Source of the DNA: Bacteroidota bacterium
Lineage (GTDB): Bacteria; Bacteroidota; Bacteroidia; Bacteroidales; Tenuifilaceae
Direction of reading: 5' to 3'
Assembly: GCA_029560875.1 (NCBI GenBank)
Contig: JAKQKB010000176.1
Span: 30,557-94,556, forward strand
Length of the DNA: 64,000 nucleotides
The notes below the pieces were generated by a model that saw only the letters and a list, made by a program, of their open reading frames with translations, searched no databases and was not told the DNA's origin. This document shows positions 56,830-64,000 of this stretch, piece by piece; position 1 is the first letter of the stretch; each line of letters begins with the position of its first letter. Made by a program: the position numbers and the translations under genes.

Positions 56830-58386
56830 TTATCTAGCAACTCGCTCTAACCATTTAACCATTAGAAGCATAACTATCATTGAAGCTGCAGTTGCACCCA
56901 CGAATACCAACCAGCATGCCCAAATAGGAACAGTTGTGTATAGGATACCTCCAATAAATAGAAGCGAATTACCAATTGCAGTAGCAGCTAACCAGCATCC
57001 TTGCATTACACCTTGTAGGTGAGGAGGTGCAACTTTTGAAACAAAAGAAATTCCAAGAGGAGAAATAAATAACTCCGCTACTGTCAAAATAAAGTATAGT
57101 CCAACCATTACCCATGGAGTAACTTGCATTGCTGAAATATCGTTAGCACTCATCGATGCCAATGATTCTTTTGCAGGTAGTGCTAAAGAAAACAACATTA
57201 AGAATATATATGCTAATGAAGCAATACCCATACCAATAGCAATCTTCATAGGCGTTGAAGGCTCTTTACCGCGTCTTTTTAGACTTCCAAATAGCCACAT
57301 AATAAGTGGAGTAAGTGTTACCACAAAGAATGGGTTAACCGCTTGAAAAATCTCAGCACCCTTAATTCTCGTGAAACCAAGATTAATATCAATAACATCG
57401 AGGTTTACATAATCCCTAGCAAAATATGTAAGAGAGTAACCATTTTGGTGGAATGAAAGCCAGAAAAAGATAACAACACCAAACACAGCAAATAAAGCAT
57501 AAATGCGTTGTTTGATTTCGCTAGCACTCATCATAATTTCTTCCTTGCTTATTGCATTACCCGCTTTAGAATTAACTTTTTGGGCAGGGTCAGGAAATTT
57601 GCTTTTATTGGTTAAGTAAATAACCAACGAAATTCCCATAGCCACGATTGCTGCCATGAATGCATACTGGAAACCACGATTGAATACATCAAGATAGTTG
57701 TTGACAAAAGTGGTAAGGTCAATGCTTGCGGGGGCATTAATATATGCTTTGTTCGCATACTCGGTTAAACGAGTTAGTGATTCTGCAGGCATTGCATCGC
57801 CTTGCTTAAGATATTGATGGCATAATTCAGGTAGACCAGCATTGTAATCAAAGTTGTTAACCTTTAACCACCAGTTTCTTACACCTATTGCTATCCAAGG
57901 AGCAAAGAAACCTCCAACATTGATAAACATATAGAATATCTGGAAACCTGCGTCACGTCTATCAGAATACTCATTATTATCATACATTTGTCCTACAATA
58001 GCTTGTAGGTTCCCTTTGAATAAACCATTTCCAAAGGCAATAACCAATAATCCAAAACAGGTTAAAGCTAGGTATAGACCCATACTTGGAACTGGTGTTG
58101 GGGTTGGTATGGCAATAATTAAGTACCCAACGGCCATCATAATAAGACCAATAAGAATAGTTCCTTTGTATCTTTTTGTCCTATCAGCAATTAATCCACC
58201 AACCAATGCTAGCAGGTAGATTGATGCATAGAATGCTGAATAAACATAGCCTGTAGTGGTTTCGGACAAACCAAACTTAGCTGATATGAATAGCGTAAGA
58301 ATCGCCATCATAATGTAGAATCCGAAACGTTCTCCCATATTAGAAAGAGCCGCGCCAAGCAATCCTTTAGGATGATTTTTAAACAT
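56830..58386 (-). CDS. peptide MFS transporter (POT/PTR2 family)
   Basis: A 518-residue proton-coupled oligopeptide transporter of about 12-14 helices. The family motifs are NMGERFGFYIMMAILTLF near the start, GGLIADRTKRYKGT (second-helix loop), and IFYMFINVGGFFAPWIA (PTR2 signature, helix 5). A long loop with the LPELCHQYLKQG region follows, then YFILTVAELFISPLGISF. It imports di- or tripeptides. It is monocistronic. Confidence 0.92.
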   Translation of the reverse strand: MFKNHPKGLLGAALSNMGERFGFYIMMAILTLFISAKFGLSETTTGYVYSAFYASIYLLALVGGLIADRTKRYKGTILIGLIMMAVGYLIIAIPTPTPVPSMGLYLALTCFGLLVIAFGNGLFKGNLQAIVGQMYDNNEYSDRRDAGFQIFYMFINVGGFFAPWIAIGVRNWWLKVNNFDYNAGLPELCHQYLKQGDAMPAESLTRLTEYANKAYINAPASIDLTTFVNNYLDVFNRGFQYAFMAAIVAMGISLVIYLTNKSKFPDPAQKVNSKAGNAISKEEIMMSASEIKQRIYALFAVFGVVIFFWLSFHQNGYSLTYFARDYVNLDVIDINLGFTRIKGAEIFQAVNPFFVVTLTPLIMWLFGSLKRRGKEPSTPMKIAIGMGIASLAYIFLMLFSLALPAKESLASMSANDISAMQVTPWVMVGLYFILTVAELFISPLGISFVSKVAPPHLQGVMQGCWLAATAIGNSLLFIGGILYTTVPIWACWLVFVGATAASMIVMLLMVKWLERVAR

Positions 58387-58646
58387 AGATTAATTGTTAT
58401 TTGGTTAATAATTATTTCATTTTATTCAGAATTGGACAAAAATACTCCATTTTGGTTTATGTACAACTGTTAAAATAATGTTGTAAAATCATTTTCTTCA
58501 TGTAACCTAATACGCATCAATTTATAAATCAATAAAGTAAATTTAGTAATAAAACAAAAAAAACATCTATATAACCTACCAAATAATTATCAGGTTTATT
58601 CGTTTTTAGCGTATTTTTGGTATTGTATTTCATTGATTTGACTTTG

Positions 58647-60155
58647 ATGAAAATTTTCAGTTCCGAACAGATTCGAGATATTGATTCTTACACCATAGCC
58701 AACGAGCCGATTGCCTCTGTTGATTTAATGGAGCGTGCTTCCAATGCAATATTTGAATGGATGGCTCAGAATTTATCTTCCACCAAAAGATTTATTTTTA
58801 TCTGTGGTCCAGGCAATAATGGTGGCGATGGTTTGGCTGTTGCCCGTATGATTTATTTTGCAGGGTTTAACGCCTCTGTTTACTATGTTGATTCAACATC
58901 ATACTCATCCGATTTTACAATCAATCTTAATAGGCTGAAAAAAACTAACATCGATTTAAAGATAATTATAGGAGAATCGGACTTTCCATTATTAAGCCAT
59001 AATGATATTATTGTCGATGCACTTTATGGTTCAGGATTGAGTCGCCCTATCGATGGCTTAATGGCAAAACTTGTCCAACATATAAATCAATCCGGTTTAG
59101 ATGTGGTATCAATAGATATTCCATCTGGATTATTTAGCAACGAAAATCCATATCCAAATAATAATACTATTGTAAAAGCTAAGGTTTGTTTGACTCTTCA
59201 ATTCCCTAAATTGAGTTTTCTTTTTGCAGAAAATGAGCAGTATGTAGGGCGTTGGATTGTATTACCAATTGGGCTTCATCCTAGAGTTATTGAGGAAAAG
59301 TCTACTCAGTTTTTTTATTTAGGAAGTGATGATATAAAGACCATCCTTAGGCCTAGACCCACTTTCGCTCATAAAGGAACCTATGGCCATTGTTTAATTG
59401 TTGCTGGAAGTTATGGAATGATAGGTGCAGCAGCACTTTGTACAAAGGCCGTGGTGAGTTCAGGTTCAGGACTGGTAACTGCGCACATCCCCAAATGCGG
59501 ATATGATGCGTTACAGCAACTCGTTCCTATAGCTATGTGTAAGGTTGATTCGAACGAGTATTTCATTACAGATGTTTCAGAATTAGATAGGTACAATTCA
59601 ATATGTATTGGTCCGGGCCTGGGAACAAATCCAACAACTGTTACCATGCTAGAGGAAATAATCAGCAGAGCAAAATCTTCCTTAATTATTGATGCCGATG
59701 CGTTGAATATCATATCTCAAAACAAGGGGTTGCTCTCTGCTTTACCCGAAAGCACAATTATTACACCACACCCAGGCGAATTCGATAGACTATTTGGAAA
59801 ATCCACTTGTGGACTAGAAAGAATGAAAAAGGCCATTGAGGCTGCAAGAATGTATAAACTGATAGTTGTGCTAAAAGGTGCTCATACCCAAATTGTCAAC
59901 TCTTATGGATGCGTGTACTTTAACTCCACCGGAAATGCAGGTATGGCAACAGGAGGCAGTGGCGATGTTTTAACTGGCGTTATTGGTGGGCTTCTGGCTC
60001 AAGGTTACACACCATTGAATGCTGCTAAAATGGGTGTTTACATTCATGGAGTAGCTGGCGATATAGCTAAAATTAACTTTGGAGAAACATCGTTAAGCGC
60101 CCAAAACATAGCAGAATCATTATCTTTAGCATTTAAATATTTCGAGCAAGAATAA
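58647..60155 (+). CDS. nnrE-nnrD: bifunctional NAD(P)H-hydrate epimerase / ADP-dependent dehydratase
   Basis: A 502-residue repair enzyme for hydrated NAD(P)H. The N-terminal YjeF epimerase domain (about 1-210) shows LMERASNAI, GPGNNGGDGLAVAR and VDALYGSGLSRP. The C-terminal dehydratase domain (about 220-500) shows HKGTYGHCLIVAGS, DADALN, ITPHPGEFDRL and NAGMATGGSGDVLTGVIGG. The ATG at 58647 is preferred over upstream in-frame codons, and a -7 box TATTTTTG at 58612-58619 supports this. It is probably co-transcribed with the DUF4831 gene, 12 bases downstream. Confidence 0.94.
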   Translation: MKIFSSEQIRDIDSYTIANEPIASVDLMERASNAIFEWMAQNLSSTKRFIFICGPGNNGGDGLAVARMIYFAGFNASVYYVDSTSYSSDFTINLNRLKKTNIDLKIIIGESDFPLLSHNDIIVDALYGSGLSRPIDGLMAKLVQHINQSGLDVVSIDIPSGLFSNENPYPNNNTIVKAKVCLTLQFPKLSFLFAENEQYVGRWIVLPIGLHPRVIEEKSTQFFYLGSDDIKTILRPRPTFAHKGTYGHCLIVAGSYGMIGAAALCTKAVVSSGSGLVTAHIPKCGYDALQQLVPIAMCKVDSNEYFITDVSELDRYNSICIGPGLGTNPTTVTMLEEIISRAKSSLIIDADALNIISQNKGLLSALPESTIITPHPGEFDRLFGKSTCGLERMKKAIEAARMYKLIVVLKGAHTQIVNSYGCVYFNSTGNAGMATGGSGDVLTGVIGGLLAQGYTPLNAAKMGVYIHGVAGDIAKINFGETSLSAQNIAESLSLAFKYFEQE

Positions 60156-60167
60156 AAATCAATGTAT

Positions 60168-61271
60168 ATGAAGCTAACTAACTTTGCAATAATTATAATG
60201 GCAACGGCTTTTGTTGCTTGCAACAACAAAACCATCCAGGTATCACCTTTACATAATTCAACTTATGTGTCAAATGGTATTGTTTATAGTTTACCTAGAA
60301 CGGTTGTAGTTATAAAAGTTGATGTTGCAAAGACCGTCATCAACCCTGGACCCTATGCTGCCTATGCTCAGAAGTTTTTGGGCATTTCGAATGCTGCAAC
60401 TCAAGAAAAGGAAGAGTATAGCGTTGTTTCAATTAGTATTGATGGAAAATCTGAATCGGATCCAACAGCATTATACTCCGCGTTTTTGGGCGATAAATCC
60501 GTATGCGACTTTTTTCAAGTAATTAATTCAGGAATAGTTATTCCTGCTGGCGACTTTAAAACAATTTCATCTATGAAGACTAATTTATCAAAAGAAAATT
60601 ATAGCAATGTCGAGTTTAAGGATTTGTCGCCAACCCCTTTTATTGCAGAAGAGAAGAGCACGTTTTACTCAAAGGTTCAACGCGATAGCAGTTTTATCAG
60701 GGTTCCTGTTCAAAAAAGTATGATTATTGAGCGAAACAATGAGGAGAAAGCCAAGGAGGCATCGGACTTTATATTTTCGTTACGCAAAAAGCGTATGGAG
60801 TTTATGACTATCGATGTTGATAATCCTTTCGATGGAGAGGCCTTGAAATTGATGTTTGCTGAGATTAACAGGTTAGAGGATGAGTATTTATCATTATTTA
60901 TTGGCAAATTACATACTGAGACCATCTCAAAAACTATCCTTTATACACCTTCAAAACCTGAGGGAGAGTCGAGTATTGCCTTCCGCTACTCATTGTCAAA
61001 AGGAATTGTGGCTTCAAATGATTTATCGGGGAATCCAATCCTAATTGAGATAGAACCTGAGGAAATTCCTGAATCGTACAGTGGTTTTTTCAGTGCATCA
61101 GCAATAAATGCGGACAAGAACAAGTTCGACCAGATATATTACCGAATACCAATCAATGCTTTGGTGAAAATTTCCGATGGAAAAAACGAATTAGCCAGTA
61201 AGCGATTACTGATTTACCAGTATGGTCCTACTGCTAAGTTACCTATTAAGCACCTTTTAATTAAAAACTAG
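60168..61271 (+). CDS. DUF4831 family lipoprotein
   Basis: A 367-residue exported lipoprotein (lipobox TAFVAC). The pattern of NGIVYSLPRTVVVIKVDV near the start, YAAYAQKFLGI, and a C-terminal GFFSASAINADKNKF with YYRIPINALVKI matches DUF4831 of Bacteroidota, whose role is unknown. An ATG two codons upstream (60162) is also in frame. It ends in a 4-base overlap with the convergent thioredoxin-like gene. Confidence 0.82.
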   Translation: MKLTNFAIIIMATAFVACNNKTIQVSPLHNSTYVSNGIVYSLPRTVVVIKVDVAKTVINPGPYAAYAQKFLGISNAATQEKEEYSVVSISIDGKSESDPTALYSAFLGDKSVCDFFQVINSGIVIPAGDFKTISSMKTNLSKENYSNVEFKDLSPTPFIAEEKSTFYSKVQRDSSFIRVPVQKSMIIERNNEEKAKEASDFIFSLRKKRMEFMTIDVDNPFDGEALKLMFAEINRLEDEYLSLFIGKLHTETISKTILYTPSKPEGESSIAFRYSLSKGIVASNDLSGNPILIEIEPEEIPESYSGFFSASAINADKNKFDQIYYRIPINALVKISDGKNELASKRLLIYQYGPTAKLPIKHLLIKN

Positions 61272-61807
61272 TCTTTTTTAGGGAGTTTACTAACAAACTT
61301 CGCCTGAAAAACATCCCATTTTTCCGTTTTGTATTTATCCTCGCTGATAAAAACAATAATTGGCTCAAACTGCTCTGGAGTTAAATAACCGGCCAAAAAT
61401 GTTATTGGGGTATTTGTAGAATCAAGAAAAGCAACCGATGGGTACGATAATTTGCCCTGTAATAGAGCTATGGCAAAATCGTGAGTTGAACGTTGACCTT
61501 GATTTCTATTTTTGTATACTTGACCTTTATAGGTTATCTCCTTTGTGCCCTCAGCGTTAAACTTTACAGGGTAAAAATTCTCGGATAGATATTTTGCAAT
61601 GTATGGATTACTGAAAGTGTTTTTATCCATTGTTTTACACCAACCGCACCAATCTGTATAAATATCTATGAAAATTTTCTTCGGTTGCTTCGCGTTTAAC
61701 TCCAACGCTTCCTCCAATGTGTACCACTTAATCGATGATATTTCCTGAGCATTAACCGCAGTGGTTAATGATATGAAAGTAATTAGTAGCAAAGTAACTT
61801 TTTTCAT
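61268..61807 (-). CDS. exported thioredoxin-like protein
   Basis: A 179-residue protein with a signal peptide (1-20, VNA then QE) and a thioredoxin fold. The active-site CxxC is WCGWCK (Cys54 and Cys57), followed by the DKNTFSNPYIAKYL helix, the cis-Pro in LSYPSVAFLD and the closing EQFEPIIVFI helix. It resembles DUF255/thiol-disulfide proteins of the periplasm (DsbD gamma-like). A role in cysteine reduction is inferred. The length and start at 61807 are normal. Confidence 0.88.
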   Translation of the reverse strand: MKKVTLLLITFISLTTAVNAQEISSIKWYTLEEALELNAKQPKKIFIDIYTDWCGWCKTMDKNTFSNPYIAKYLSENFYPVKFNAEGTKEITYKGQVYKNRNQGQRSTHDFAIALLQGKLSYPSVAFLDSTNTPITFLAGYLTPEQFEPIIVFISEDKYKTEKWDVFQAKFVSKLPKKD

Positions 61808-62011
61808 AATTGTAATTTATTGATTGGCAAATGTAATTATAAATATAAATTTTTATAGAATAGACAAAAGTTATTCCAAATAGTTCAACATAGCGTTAAC
61901 CTGTATTTTGTCATTTTAACACTATCAACACATATTAATTTGGGTAGATTAAAAATTGTAGGTAATTTTATTGGCACTAAAAACGAAATAATATCATTAA
62001 ATAAATTTACT

Positions 62012-63472
62012 ATGAACAAAGAAATTTTCAAGTTGGAACCACAACGTGTGTGGAAACATTTTTATAGTCTTACTCAAATACCACGTCCATCGAAGCATGA
62101 AAAGGCTGCTGTTGACTTTATGGTTAAATTTGGTAAGGATAACGGTCTTGAGACAATTGTCGATGAAGTTGGAAACGTAATAATACGTAAACCTGCTACT
62201 CCAGGTATGGAGAATCGTAAAGGCATCGTTCTTCAAGGTCACCTCGATATGGTTCCTCAAAAGAATAGCGACAAGAATCACGATTTCACTAAAGACCCAA
62301 TCGAAGCATATGTAGATGGAGAATGGGTAACTGCTAATGGAACCACTCTTGGTGCTGATAATGGTATTGGTGTTGCTGCAACTATGGCTGTACTTGAGGC
62401 TAAAGATTTGGTTCATGGCCCAGTTGAGGGATTGTTCACTATTGATGAAGAAACCGGAATGACTGGTGCGTTTGGCCTTAAGTCTGGGTTACTTAAAGGT
62501 GACATATTGATGAATCTTGATTCCGAGGACGAGGGGGAACTTTATGTAGGTTGTGCAGGTGGACTTGATGCCAATATTAAGTTTGAGTACAAATCTGCTC
62601 CTGTTCCAAGTGGAGTAACCGCATTCCGTATTGCAATTACAGGTTTAAAGGGTGGTCACTCAGGAATGGATATAGTTCTTGGCCGTGCTAACTCCATTAA
62701 GTTATTATTCCGATTCCTTTATAATGTTGAAAAGATTTTAGACGTTAAAGTTTCATCTATCGACGGAGGAAGTTTGCGTAACGCAATTCCTCGCGAGGCA
62801 TTTGCTGTAGTTGTTGTGCCCAATGAAAGTTTAGCAAAGTTTGAGAAGGCAGCAACCGAACACCTTAATATATATAAGGCAGAATTTGCAGTTACCGAAC
62901 CTAGTCTTTCTTTTATTGTTGAGAAAACAGAGATGCCATTATCTATAATTGATGATAAAGTTCAATCTAATGCTACTCGTGCATTCTTTGGTTGTCCAAA
63001 TGGTGTTATCAGAATGAGTGATACTATGCAGGGGCTTGTTGAAACATCTAACAACTTAGCACGTGTTTACTCTGATGGAACCGCTATTTATGGTCAATGT
63101 TTAATGCGTAGTTCAGTTGAAACATCTAAGGATGCTTTGGCTGGCAAGATGGCTGCTATATTTGAACTTGCCGGTGCAAAAATAGATTTTACAGGAGGCT
63201 ATCCAGGCTGGAAGCCAAACCCAAATTCTCCTATTTTAAAGGTGATGCAGGACGTTTATAAAAATAAATATGGCAAAACTCCCGAGATAAAGGCTATTCA
63301 CGCAGGTTTGGAGTGCGGATTACTCGGTGGTGTATATCCTAATTGGGATATGATATCTTTTGGTCCAACCATTCGCTTTCCACATTCTCCTGATGAGAAA
63401 GTGAATATTGCAACGGTTCAGAAATTCTGGGATTATCTTGTAGAGGTATTAAAGAATGTTCCTGTGAAGTAA
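62012..63472 (+). CDS. pepD: aminoacyl-histidine dipeptidase / cytosol nonspecific dipeptidase (M20)
   Basis: A 486-residue dinuclear zinc dipeptidase. The metal and catalytic residues are visible: QGHLDMV (His77, Asp79), ADNGIGVAA (Asp116), DEETGMTGAF (Glu146-Glu147) and the C-terminal HAGLECGLLGG. It hydrolyses dipeptides with broad specificity, in line with the peptide importer encoded nearby. The ATG at 62012 is preferred over an upstream in-frame codon at 61940, since homology begins right there (KEIFKLEPQRVWKHF). Confidence 0.94.
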   Translation: MNKEIFKLEPQRVWKHFYSLTQIPRPSKHEKAAVDFMVKFGKDNGLETIVDEVGNVIIRKPATPGMENRKGIVLQGHLDMVPQKNSDKNHDFTKDPIEAYVDGEWVTANGTTLGADNGIGVAATMAVLEAKDLVHGPVEGLFTIDEETGMTGAFGLKSGLLKGDILMNLDSEDEGELYVGCAGGLDANIKFEYKSAPVPSGVTAFRIAITGLKGGHSGMDIVLGRANSIKLLFRFLYNVEKILDVKVSSIDGGSLRNAIPREAFAVVVVPNESLAKFEKAATEHLNIYKAEFAVTEPSLSFIVEKTEMPLSIIDDKVQSNATRAFFGCPNGVIRMSDTMQGLVETSNNLARVYSDGTAIYGQCLMRSSVETSKDALAGKMAAIFELAGAKIDFTGGYPGWKPNPNSPILKVMQDVYKNKYGKTPEIKAIHAGLECGLLGGVYPNWDMISFGPTIRFPHSPDEKVNIATVQKFWDYLVEVLKNVPVK

Positions 63473-63499
63473 ATCAGGGTCTATTTAATATAGAATTTG

Positions 63500-63530
63500 G
63501 TCCATCTGTAGCTTCAGATGGACTTTTTTT
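63500..63530 (+). terminator. intrinsic terminator of pepD
   Basis: Stem GTCCATCTG (63500-63508) with CAGATGGAC (63515-63523), loop TAGCTT, followed by seven T residues, 27 bases after the stop codon. Confidence 0.92.
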
Positions 63531-63636
63531 GTGTTAAGATTTACCCAAATCATATTTTTTTAAAAAATTTTCTACCTGCAAATCAGGTAGGTATAGTTTA
63601 AACAAGAAAAAAAATAAAAAAATATTGCACCTGCAC

Positions 63637-63667
63637 TTGCATATAAAAAAAAGAGGGTCTATATTTG
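63637..63667 (+). promoter_or_regulatory. rRNA operon promoter P1
   Basis: TTG (63637-63639) and TATATTTG (63660-63667), with 20 bases between, match the Bacteroidota consensus. AT-rich DNA upstream (63600-63625) fits an UP-like element. Confidence 0.65.
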
Positions 63668-63747
63668 CACCCGCTTTGAAGGAATAGCGACGTTCTGCGA
63701 GGGGTTGAAGGGCTGAGAAAAAAGAAAAATTTTTTTTGGCGAAAGAG

Positions 63748-63777
63748 TTGGAGGAAAGGAAAAAGTTGCTACCTTTG
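63748..63777 (+). promoter_or_regulatory. rRNA operon promoter P2
   Basis: TTG (63748-63750) and TACCTTTG (63770-63777), with 19 bases between, again match the consensus, 110 bases after P1. An A/T-rich run precedes it. Confidence 0.7.
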
Positions 63778-63782
63778 CGCTC

Positions 63783-64000
63783 CCGATCCGAAGGGATGGG
63801 GTGATAGAGCAAGACTGGAATAGGTAAAACACGCCGCCGGCGGAGGCCGGGGGTGAGCAATACAGGCGGACGGAAGTCCGCGCGTTCTTTGACGCGATGG
63901 TACCGAGAAAGAAAGAACAGGAAAGCAAGCGTACAGCGAGACGGAAGTCTTGAGGTATATTTTTTTAGGAAAGATAGCGCAAATTAACCCTGGGCGAGAG
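63783..64000 (+). other. leader of an rRNA operon (16S start beyond the window)
   Basis: This 218-base GC-richer stretch has no gene. It holds a hairpin GCGGAC/GTCCGC (63866-63871, 63876-63881) and a boxA-like GTTCTTTGAC (63884-63893), as found before 16S genes in this phylum. It continues past the end without a 16S start, so the rRNA gene should begin within a few hundred bases to the right. Between 63473 and 63640 only the pepD terminator is seen. Confidence 0.72.

Noticed and set aside
63534..63928. Minus-strand open frames of about 100 codons in the rRNA leader
   Set aside because: They overlap the tandem promoters and leader; composition is that of non-coding repeat-like DNA.

Overview
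The window is a contiguous piece of a Bacteroidota chromosome, most likely an order such as Bacteroidales or Marinilabiliales; the order is inferred and not proven. Supporting signs are promoters of the TTTG-N19/21-TAnnTTTG type, few Shine-Dalgarno sites, a TonB-dependent receptor with an N-terminal carboxypeptidase-regulatory-like domain, families such as DUF4831 and DUF4199, small lipoproteins and secreted proteins with SPII/SPI signals, and AT-rich DNA. I see no phage, insertion sequence, tRNA or CRISPR array. Almost all of the sequence is coding.

Layout. 0-6 kb: a small secreted protein, then a minus-strand four-gene operon (SiaC-like phosphoprotein, TPR/SpoIIE phosphatase, OmpA-like protein, OmpL47-repeat protein) that looks like a partner-switch module with envelope outputs. 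6-13.3 kb: housekeeping genes (biotin ligase, lipoate ligase, PlsC-type acyltransferase, L21-L27, SerS) among small conserved unknowns. 13.3-17 kb: a YfbK-like von Willebrand protein divergent from an ECF sigma factor that overlaps its zinc-finger/TPR anti-sigma gene. 17-19.3 kb: a lipoprotein nuclease and a WG-repeat protein, divergent. 19.3-28.5 kb: a SAM-I riboswitch followed by metY, metX, hom, metH and metF, a complete route from aspartate semialdehyde to methionine with its folate supply. 28.6-31 kb: a PAS hybrid histidine kinase broken by a one-base frameshift. 31-35.7 kb: GNAT, amidohydrolase, beta-helix lipoprotein and an EEP-family hydrolase. 35.8-39.8 kb: a TPP riboswitch controlling a thiamine-salvage operon (TonB receptor, PnuC/PnuT-type transporter, thiamine pyrophosphokinase). 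39.9-47 kb: a KASIII-like enzyme, amidase lipoprotein, M16 peptidase, branched-chain aminotransferase and the SRP RNA gene. 47-56 kb: DUF4199, glycosyltransferase, a second TPR/SpoIIE phosphatase facing a chemoreceptor-type protein, nitroreductase and a tungsten-type aldehyde:ferredoxin oxidoreductase. 56-63.5 kb: RRM protein, POT peptide transporter, NAD(P)HX repair enzyme, DUF4831 lipoprotein, thioredoxin-like protein and PepD dipeptidase. 63.5-64 kb: tandem promoters and the leader of an rRNA operon whose 16S gene lies just outside the window.

The best candidates for under-described biology are the SiaC/phosphatase/OmpA/OmpL47 operon, the second phosphatase next to the chemoreceptor, the long structured spacer between the SAM aptamer and metY, and the heptamer tandem repeat inside the met operon. 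No wholly novel system can be proven from the sequence alone.
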